This document shows positions 58,054-64,000 of a DNA stretch of 64,000 nucleotides, piece after piece (position 1 is the stretch's first letter; every line of letters begins with the position of its first letter). This DNA comes from Shouchella miscanthi (GTDB lineage: Bacteria; Bacillota; Bacilli; Bacillales; Bacillaceae_D), in the NCBI RefSeq assembly GCF_007725405.1, contig NZ_CP042163.1, positions 1,488,001 to 1,552,000 of the forward strand, given 5' to 3'. A program made the translations under genes and the position numbers. The notes beneath the pieces were generated by a model. That model was not told where the DNA came from, ran no database searches, and was given only the letters and a program-made list of their open reading frames with translations.

Positions 58054-59832
58054 CTACTTCTTTCCAAGTCTTTCTTCTAATTGTTCTACTAAACCTACAA
58101 TTTCAGCTGTTCTTGCTTCTCTGTCGGCCGTTTCCTGTGCTTTCTTAAGAGCGTTGTGGAGCTCTTCTCCCTTTAATCCAGCATCCATATCAATTGTCTG
58201 ACTTAATGCTTCTTCATACTGGCGCAGTGCATCTGCCTCCTGACCGATAATGTCAGTCTCACAGCTACCACCGATGGCAATATTGTGCTCATGCCCAGTA
58301 AAGAAACAGTTCTCAATGAATCCACCTGCATGAAGGAGGCGAATGGCACATGTCCCACCATCTTGAATAAACGTTTCTCGTATGGTTGGGGAGCTATTCC
58401 GTATATCAATCTGAGCTTCGTAATGTCCGTTAATTTGACAGTGCTCAATAAGACCATAAGATTGTTTCTCAAATCGAATGCCGCTCTCATAGCTATCAAT
58501 CACTTTCGATTCGTTCATATTTAACTGTGAGCCATTGGACACATACAGTTGTGGATAGGCATCATGATGGTGATAGAAACTACTATTCGTTAAGTGAACG
58601 AGGCTTCCATCAATAATATAGAGACCGCTTTGTCGTCCGTTAAATACATCGATATCATCAAGAGTCGCCTCACTAAAATCTGCGACAACGATCTGGTTTA
58701 ATTCGTTATCGAAGAAACGACAGTGAGCGATTGTGGCACTAGACCGTTCTGTTAACCATAACCCGTAGTGGGCACCTTCGAATACCGAGCTATGCTTCAT
58801 GCTTAAGCGAGCCTTTTCGCTAAGAGCAATTTGCGGCATAGCATGGTTAAATAGATCCGTTGCTTCAATGTAAACATAACTATTAGCCGTTTGACTAAGA
58901 GCAGAGCGTTCACCGTTATGCACTTTGCAATGAAAGAGATAGGCTGATGCATCTTGAATCATAAGCTGATCATGAGTATGGTCTTTTATCGTGCATTGTT
59001 CGATCTCGGCTTTACTACCGTTCTCAAGCTTTATTCCAACTTGTCCACTTTCAATCGTTGAATTCTTTAAAAAGAGTTCTCCGCCATGTGCTTCAATTTG
59101 CACAGGGGCATTGTCACTGAATTTTGACGATCGGAACGTTAGTGTTGCTTGATCTTGCAAATAGACAGCTCCAGACTGACTTTCGTAAATTTGGCAGCTT
59201 TCTAACACAGCCTCACTATTTCCCTGAGCTTTAATTTGCCGTTGGGAAGAGTGGTGTCCATATAATTGGCAATGCTCAACGTAAGAACGGCTTTCTTGAT
59301 CAAAGTAGAACGCTGTTGTTTCGCCGTTATACAGGTGAGAATGCTTCATAATAAGACGGCCGTTTGATCCAGTGTATACTTGACTTCCGTGTTGCTCGTA
59401 AAGTGCACAATATTCAATACGTGCTCGTCCTCTATTGTGTATTCCAATTCCATTATGACGAATTGTAGCATCCGTTAATGATAAGTGACCGTATTCTTTT
59501 ATTTGAATGGCATATTTCTTAAGTTCATGAAATTGACAATGAATGACATGAGCGTGACCTTGTTCAATTAACAATCCTTTATCAGATTGAGAGAATGAAA
59601 GGTTTTTAATGTGAACCGAAGCATTTTTGATTACTTTAAACCTACCTGCAATACGTACGTCTTCAGGTTGATCAGAGAGTCCAATAATGGTCACCGATTT
59701 AGATAATTGTAGAGACTCGTGATAAAGACCAGGTTCAATCTCAATCGTGTCTCCATCATTTGCATCTAGTAGAGCCTGTCTAATCGTTTTGTATTTCGAC
59801 AGCAATTTGCGTGAAACTTGAATTTTCTTCAC
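58054..59832 (-). CDS. Right-handed beta-helix repeat protein
   Basis: 592 residues from the GTG at 59832 (GAGGTGA upstream). Residues about 12-45 (YKTIRQALLDANDGDTIEIE) are the pectate-lyase/NosD-type entry strand. The chain then has around 20 coils of 22-23 residues ending in patterns such as IEHCQ, VEHCQL, ENCFF with recurring Asn/His/Ser stacks. The last 60 residues are a charged helix. No signal peptide or catalytic pectate-lyase residues visible, so it is probably intracellular. Similar intracellular helix proteins exist in Bacillus without known function. An interaction scaffold is my inference. Confidence 0.78.
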   Translation of the reverse strand: MKKIQVSRKLLSKYKTIRQALLDANDGDTIEIEPGLYHESLQLSKSVTIIGLSDQPEDVRIAGRFKVIKNASVHIKNLSFSQSDKGLLIEQGHAHVIHCQFHELKKYAIQIKEYGHLSLTDATIRHNGIGIHNRGRARIEYCALYEQHGSQVYTGSNGRLIMKHSHLYNGETTAFYFDQESRSYVEHCQLYGHHSSQRQIKAQGNSEAVLESCQIYESQSGAVYLQDQATLTFRSSKFSDNAPVQIEAHGGELFLKNSTIESGQVGIKLENGSKAEIEQCTIKDHTHDQLMIQDASAYLFHCKVHNGERSALSQTANSYVYIEATDLFNHAMPQIALSEKARLSMKHSSVFEGAHYGLWLTERSSATIAHCRFFDNELNQIVVADFSEATLDDIDVFNGRQSGLYIIDGSLVHLTNSSFYHHHDAYPQLYVSNGSQLNMNESKVIDSYESGIRFEKQSYGLIEHCQINGHYEAQIDIRNSSPTIRETFIQDGGTCAIRLLHAGGFIENCFFTGHEHNIAIGGSCETDIIGQEADALRQYEEALSQTIDMDAGLKGEELHNALKKAQETADREARTAEIVGLVEQLEERLGKK

Positions 59833-59937
59833 TACTATTGTCACCTCGAATCTGCCTTTTAGTATACCTGCTTTTCCAAATACTGTCCAAGAGCTTTTCA
59901 TCATTAGAAGAAAAAAACTTCGGTTTCTTAATTCTAT

Positions 59938-59963
59938 GTTTATCGTTTATGGATTAAGGAAAA
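59938..59963 (+). promoter_or_regulatory. Possible sigma-B promoter of the SDR gene
   Basis: GTTTAT, 14-bp spacer, GGAAAA, one mismatch from the -10 consensus GGGwAw. The B. subtilis relative YhdF is a general-stress gene. Confidence 0.4.
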
Positions 59964-59994
59964 AAAGGTAGAGAGAACATAAGGAGGGTTATAC

Positions 59995-60864
59995 ATGAAC
60001 CATTTTGACGATCTTTCAAACGGTATTCCAAAACAAAAGCAACAGAAGCAACCAGGTATAGAATCACAAATGAATCCTTTGCCTACTTATGAAAGCGAGA
60101 ATTATAAAGGAACGGATAAATTGAAAGGAAAAGTCGCGCTTATTACTGGGGGCGATTCTGGAATCGGTAGAGCTGTAGCAATTGGTTATGCAAAAGAAGG
60201 GGCGCACATTGCGATTGTATACTTAGATGAACATGAAGATGCTGAGTTTACAAAAGAAAAAGTGGAGAGCCATGGTGTTAGCTGTATTACGATCTCAGGC
60301 GACATTACGGATGAATCTTTTTGTGTCTCCTCTGTTGAACGCTGTGTAGCAGAGTTGGGTGGACTTGATATCTTGGTGAACAATGCTGCTGAACAGCATC
60401 CAGTCAATGATTTACGTGAATTGAGTGATGAGCAACTGAAGCGAACTTTTGCAACGAATTTTTACTCGTATGTTTATTTTACAAAAGCGGCTTTAGACTA
60501 TTTACAAGAAGGTAGTGCGATCATTAATACATCGTCAATTAATGCTTATCGCGGCAATATCTCACTTATTGATTATACGAGCACAAAAGGGGCGATTACA
60601 GCATTTACACGTTCGATGGCGCAATCACTAGCAAGTAAAAACATACGTGTGAACAGTATAGCGCCTGGACCAATTTGGACACCTCTTATACCTGCATCGT
60701 TTGATGAAGAAAAAGTAGCTCAATTTGGTCAAAATACATTAATGGGGAGACCTGGTCAACCAAGTGAACTGGTGGGGGCTTATGTACTCCTCGCCTCAGA
60801 AGATTCGTCATATATGACTGGTCAAGCAATCCATATTAATGGAGGAGACTACATTAGCTCTTAA
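59995..60864 (+). CDS. Short-chain dehydrogenase (YhdF-like general stress protein)
   Basis: 289 residues. The N-terminal extension (PKQKQQKQPGIESQMNPLP) is typical of the YhdF/YhxD/GsiB-linked SDR group. Rossmann TGGDSGIGRAVAIGYA (about 50-65), NNAAEQHP, catalytic Ser in NTSSINAY and Tyr/Lys in YTSTKGAI (about 198). An NAD(P)-dependent oxidoreductase of unknown natural substrate, often stress-induced. AAGGAGGG precedes the ATG. Confidence 0.88.
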   Translation: MNHFDDLSNGIPKQKQQKQPGIESQMNPLPTYESENYKGTDKLKGKVALITGGDSGIGRAVAIGYAKEGAHIAIVYLDEHEDAEFTKEKVESHGVSCITISGDITDESFCVSSVERCVAELGGLDILVNNAAEQHPVNDLRELSDEQLKRTFATNFYSYVYFTKAALDYLQEGSAIINTSSINAYRGNISLIDYTSTKGAITAFTRSMAQSLASKNIRVNSIAPGPIWTPLIPASFDEEKVAQFGQNTLMGRPGQPSELVGAYVLLASEDSSYMTGQAIHINGGDYISS

Positions 60865-60876
60865 TTGAAACGAATG

Positions 60877-60918
60877 ACCTCCCGTAGCGTATCAAGCATA
60901 CGTAACGGGAGGTTTTTT
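60877..60918. terminator. Bidirectional terminator
   Basis: ACCTCCCGTAGCGTAT pairs with ATACGTAACGGGAGGT (one mismatch), followed by T. Between the convergent SDR and nagR genes. Confidence 0.88.
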
Positions 60919-60921
60919 TGT

Positions 60922-61644
60922 TTAACGAGACATACGGGTAACGAAGTGATAGCGGTCACCTCTATAACGTGTATACACCAATTCTAATACACGGTTCGTT
61001 GACGTAATGGCTTGTCTACGAATAGCGAGGAGCGGGTCTCCCTCAGAGATGTCAAGTAGATGAGCATCTTCTTTATTTGCTAATACAGAACGGATCGTTT
61101 GTTCAGAGTGATCAATCTCATAGCCAAGTTCATGCTCAAAATAAGCATAAAGGGATGAATGCAAAATAGTCTCTGTTAAATGAGGCGCTATATCAGTTGG
61201 AATAAAGGCTTGCTCTGTTGCTATCGGAATTTGGTTCGCTAACCGAACGCGAAACACTGAATAAATTTCAGTTCCACTAGCAACTTGCAAAAGATTAGCT
61301 ATGTCGGCATCCGCTTTTATTCGTTTAAATGAAAGAAGCTTTGATTCAGGAACCATGTTGCGATTAACCATGTCTTCACTAAAGCTTGTTGTTTTTGTTA
61401 ATGATTGTTCAATATTATGATGCGCAACGAATGTTCCTCTGCCTTTTTCTCGTACGAGCTGTTTTTTTTGAACGAGGTTATTTATACCTTGACGAACGGT
61501 CATCCGACTGATTTGATAACGATCAGCAAATTCACGCTCAGAAGGCAGGGCATCACCTGGCTTTAATAGTCCATCTTCAATTTGTTTGTGTATAAGTTCT
61601 TCTATTTGGTAATAAATCGGAATAGGAGATTGTTTATCAATCAT
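60922..61644 (-). CDS. nagR: GntR/HutC-family repressor of amino-sugar genes
   Basis: 240 residues. N-terminal winged helix (LPSEREFADRYQISRMTVRQ, about 30-49; GRGTFVA) and C-terminal UTRA ligand domain (VASGTEIYSVFRVRLANQIP to the end). Orthologous in type and context to NagR/YvoA of B. subtilis, which represses nagAB and is released by glucosamine-6-phosphate or GlcNAc-6-phosphate. Divergent from nagA with the operator in between. GGAGGAACG precedes the ATG. Confidence 0.92.
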   Translation of the reverse strand: MIDKQSPIPIYYQIEELIHKQIEDGLLKPGDALPSEREFADRYQISRMTVRQGINNLVQKKQLVREKGRGTFVAHHNIEQSLTKTTSFSEDMVNRNMVPESKLLSFKRIKADADIANLLQVASGTEIYSVFRVRLANQIPIATEQAFIPTDIAPHLTETILHSSLYAYFEHELGYEIDHSEQTIRSVLANKEDAHLLDISEGDPLLAIRRQAITSTNRVLELVYTRYRGDRYHFVTRMSR

Positions 61645-61706
61645 TATCGTTCCTCCGCAAAAGCATAATTTTCATAATGAAAGTATAGCATAAATTGAAT
61701 CAAGAC

Positions 61707-61743
61707 AATTGGTATAGACAACTAAACATCTAGATAATATAAT
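61707..61743 (+). promoter_or_regulatory. nagAB promoter with NagR (dre-type) operator
   Basis: ATTGGTATAGACAACT (61708-61723) matches the dre/NagR operator pattern (ActGGTcTAGACcAcT). It overlaps the -35 TAGACA (61715-61720); TATAAT (61738-61743) is 17 bp further. Binding would block polymerase directly. Confidence 0.85.
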
Positions 61744-61767
61744 GAATTTATAAAGGATGTGAAAAAA

Positions 61768-62931
61768 GTGGCAGAACTACTTTTAAAAGGCAAGCAAATG
61801 GTTTCAGGTATTCCAAATGAGACTAGATGTGAAGGGTTCTTTGTAGCAGTCGAAGCTGGGAAAATCATTGAAGTTGGAACGGGTGATGCCCCACACCTTA
61901 TAAGAAAAGATACGAAGGTAGTATCGTTATCGGATAATCAATGGCTTGTTCCTGGCTTTGTTGACTTGCACATTCATGGCGGTTATGGCGTTGATGTTAT
62001 GGACCATTCAGATGAAGGATTACAGCAATTGAAAGATTCTTTAACGAGGGAAGGGACAACGTCATTTCTAGTAACGACAATTACGCAATCGATTCAGTCT
62101 ATTGAAGAGGTGATTCACCAAGTGGCCGTTCACCCAAATCAAGGAGGGGCTGAAATTGTAGGACTGCATATAGAGGGACCTTTCATAAATGAAGTAAGAA
62201 AAGGGGCTCAGCCAGCCCAATATATTGTCGATCCAGCGATTGAACTAATGGAGAAATGGACGAATATCGCGCTAGGGAAAATCAAACAAGTTACGTACGC
62301 ACCAGAAAAACCAGGTGGTTTAGAGTTAACAACCTATCTTCGTGAGCACGCAATCAATCCATCAATTGGACATTCAGATGCACAATATGACGAGATTGAA
62401 TTAGCAATCAACAACGGTTTAAATCAAGCAACACATTTATTTAACGGCATGCGTCCATTGCATCACCGAGAACCAGGTGTAGTCGGTACAGCGTTACTAA
62501 GAGATGAACTCGATGTAGAGCTCATTGCAGATGGCATTCATATTCATCCACATATGATTCAACTTGCTTGGAAAGTAAAAGGCACCAATCGTTGTCTTCT
62601 TATTACCGATTCAATGCGGGCCAAGGGGTTAGCTGATGGAACCTATGACTTAGGCGGGCAGGACGTCCAAGTGAAAGATGGGCAAGCGACACTGGAAGAT
62701 GGAAGTTTGGCTGGGTCGATTCTACCAATGAATGAAGCGATAACGAATATGATGATTTTTTCAGGGTGCACGTTTGAAGAAGCAATCCAAATGGCAACCT
62801 ATAATCCAGCGAGAAAAATTAATGTGCTAGATCGGAAAGGGACGATTGAAGTCGGGAAGGACGCTGATTTCGTTATCTGGGAAGACGGTAAGATTGTCTC
62901 TACATTTTGCAAAGGTAGCCACTGCTTATAA
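61768..62931 (+). CDS. nagA: N-acetylglucosamine-6-phosphate deacetylase
   Basis: 387 residues from the GTG at 61768 (AGGA about 11 bases upstream; GTG 61759 overlaps the site). Metal and substrate motifs: PGFVDLHIHGGYGVDVMD (about 55-72), GLHIEGPFI, SIGHSDAQYDE (about 193-203), THLFNGMRPLHHREPG and LLITDSM (about 275). It converts GlcNAc-6-P to GlcN-6-P plus acetate in the cytoplasm. First gene of nagAB. Confidence 0.96.
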   Translation: MAELLLKGKQMVSGIPNETRCEGFFVAVEAGKIIEVGTGDAPHLIRKDTKVVSLSDNQWLVPGFVDLHIHGGYGVDVMDHSDEGLQQLKDSLTREGTTSFLVTTITQSIQSIEEVIHQVAVHPNQGGAEIVGLHIEGPFINEVRKGAQPAQYIVDPAIELMEKWTNIALGKIKQVTYAPEKPGGLELTTYLREHAINPSIGHSDAQYDEIELAINNGLNQATHLFNGMRPLHHREPGVVGTALLRDELDVELIADGIHIHPHMIQLAWKVKGTNRCLLITDSMRAKGLADGTYDLGGQDVQVKDGQATLEDGSLAGSILPMNEAITNMMIFSGCTFEEAIQMATYNPARKINVLDRKGTIEVGKDADFVIWEDGKIVSTFCKGSHCL

Positions 62932-62947
62932 GAAAGGAAGGTTCTTT

Positions 62948-63688
62948 ATGAAGATTGTGTACGTGAAAGATTATGATGCATTAAGTGAGGCTGGTGCGTC
63001 AATTTTACTGGAACATATAAAAGCAAAGCCATCATTGACAATGGGGCTAGCAACAGGTGGAACGCCAAAAGGAACTTATGAAAAACTAATTAACATGTCG
63101 GAGCAGGAAAAGGTTTCATTTGAACAAGTCCGAACGTTTAATTTAGATGAATATGTTGGGCTTTCAAAAGAAGATCCAAATAGCTATCATCACTATATGA
63201 AAGGCATGCTTTTTAACCATATTAACATTCAGTCAACGCACACCTTTATTCCAAATGGAGAAGCTGCATCCATAGAGTTGGAATGTCAGGATTATGAACA
63301 GCGTATAAAAGCAGAAGGCGGGATTGATATTCAGCTGCTTGGTATTGGCAATAACGGTCATATTGGCTTCAATGAGCCAGGGACTGATTTCTCAGAAACC
63401 ACTCATATGGTTGAGTTGGCTGATGCGACAAGGGAAGCAAATGCGCGTTATTTTAACGCTAAAGAGGATGTGCCAAAGCAAGCCATTACAATGGGGATTG
63501 CAAGCATTATGGCAGCAAAGGAAATACTATTATTAATTTCCGGTAAAGACAAGCAACATGCCTTTTCCACCCTTATTGAGGGTGGAATAGATCAAGCGTT
63601 TCCTGCTTCGATTCTGAAAGAGCATCCACGTGTAACCGTTATAGTTGATCGAGACGCAGCTGGTCAATATTTTGACGAATCAGCATAA
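62948..63688 (+). CDS. nagB: Glucosamine-6-phosphate deaminase
   Basis: 246 residues from the ATG at 62948 (AGAAAGGAAGG upstream). Motifs GLATGGTPKGTYEKLI (about 35-50), FNLDEYVGL (with catalytic Asp, about 68-76), GIGNNGHIGFNEPGT (about 132-146). It isomerises and deaminates GlcN-6-P to fructose-6-P plus ammonia, feeding glycolysis. Seventeen bp behind nagA; ends in a terminator. Confidence 0.96.
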   Translation: MKIVYVKDYDALSEAGASILLEHIKAKPSLTMGLATGGTPKGTYEKLINMSEQEKVSFEQVRTFNLDEYVGLSKEDPNSYHHYMKGMLFNHINIQSTHTFIPNGEAASIELECQDYEQRIKAEGGIDIQLLGIGNNGHIGFNEPGTDFSETTHMVELADATREANARYFNAKEDVPKQAITMGIASIMAAKEILLLISGKDKQHAFSTLIEGGIDQAFPASILKEHPRVTVIVDRDAAGQYFDESA

Positions 63689-63690
63689 AA

Positions 63691-63732
63691 AAGATACGGG
63701 CGAATTACTTCTTCGCTACCGTATCTTTTTTT
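63691..63732. terminator. nagAB terminator
   Basis: AAGATACGG (63691-63699) pairs with CCGTATCTT (63719-63727), with inner GCGAA/TTCGC, then a T-run. The stop of the convergent gene lies in the hairpin. Confidence 0.87.
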
Positions 63733-64000
63733 GTTATTGACTGCCACTTCAAATAAGTTCCACTTCGCCACATCCACTCTAAGGGACCAATTCGGAAAAA
63801 GTGTAGCCAAATCGAACTTAGTAACACTTGCAGCCCATAAACCCCGATAGAAAGGAGTGCACCATAAAAAACTCCTAATTGACCATAAAGTCCAAGTCCA
63901 TATCCATAGAATAAAAATGTAAAAAGAATAGACTGAAGAATATAGTTTGAGAACGCCATCTTTCCAACGTTGGCAAAAGGGAAAAACCATTTAGACCCAT
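63705..64000 (-). CDS. DUF418-family membrane protein, C-terminal fragment
   Basis: The last roughly 98 residues only; the gene continues past the window edge on the minus strand. Hydrophobic helices (KMAFSNYILQSILFTFLFYG, then SIGVYGLQVLLSSIWLHFF) end with the DUF418 hallmark GPLEWMWRSGTYLKW. Multi-pass membrane protein of unknown function (YeiB-like family). The missing N-terminus prevents further description. Confidence 0.8.
   Translation of the reverse strand, partial: GSKWFFPFANVGKMAFSNYILQSILFTFLFYGYGLGLYGQLGVFYGALLSIGVYGLQVLLSSIWLHFFRIGPLEWMWRSGTYLKWQSITKKDTVAKK

Noticed and set aside
1-64000. Insertion sequences, rRNA operons, replication origins
   Set aside because: No transposase frame, terminal inverted repeat with target duplication, rRNA sequence or DnaA-box cluster was seen.

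Overview
The window looks like chromosome of a Bacillaceae endospore former, probably an alkaliphile of the Bacillus (Shouchella/Alkalihalobacillus) clausii type. It carries prkA and yhbH (sporulation), sipX, a Zur box, a sigma-B-type dps promoter, S-box, T-box and purine riboswitches, and strong AGGAGG ribosome binding sites. A tandem SAM-I plus cobalamin riboswitch sits in front of metE, an architecture described from B. clausii. Exported domains such as ZnuA and the lipoprotein at 23.1 kb are very acidic, which fits an alkaliphile.

Layout. (1) 1-5.7 kb is an AT-rich accessory patch. It holds decayed phage genes, a PD-(D/E)XK-like protein, several very small phage-type genes and a two-gene Gabija-type defence operon (gajA-gajB). 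A tRNA-Leu(CAA) marks the return to ordinary chromosome. (2) 6.2-19.5 kb holds a tail-only phage cluster. In order it has a small membrane peptide, a PBSX Xpf-like sigma factor, an unknown gene, tail tube, tail assembly chaperone with a -1 frameshift site (T TTT TTC), a repetitive tape measure, distal tail protein, a 1934-residue tail-tip/fibre protein ending in an S74-type chaperone, two small proteins and an XhlA-like membrane protein. No terminase, portal, capsid, integrase, replication or endolysin gene is visible. The best reading is a non-contractile (F-type) tailocin or a domesticated siphophage tail; it is the most interesting part of the window.

(3) 19.5-30.2 kb is housekeeping: an LOR-family protein, a quinone-oxidoreductase-like enzyme, Zur-controlled ZnuA with an unusual inserted domain, GDPD, a lipoprotein, a UbiA/MenA-type prenyltransferase, guanine-riboswitch-controlled xpt plus a purine permease, and a SEC-C protein. 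(4) 30.2-42.9 kb: the metE tandem riboswitch unit, cstA, a succinate-semialdehyde-type dehydrogenase, a yhc-like pair of ABC transporters with a GntR regulator, an M42 peptidase and dps. (5) 43-54 kb corresponds to the B. subtilis yhbA-yhbH neighbourhood (queG, amidase, trmL, prkA, yhbH) with ogt, a bifunctional PBP, sipX and several small membrane proteins interleaved. (6) 54-64 kb: the T-box-controlled proBA operon, YitT, a beta-helix protein, a general-stress SDR, the nagR/nagAB divergon for amino-sugar use, and a DUF418 gene cut by the window edge.

All calls are from reading sequence and translations; no database search was run. Starts were moved from the longest open frame where a ribosome binding site or family knowledge argued for it.
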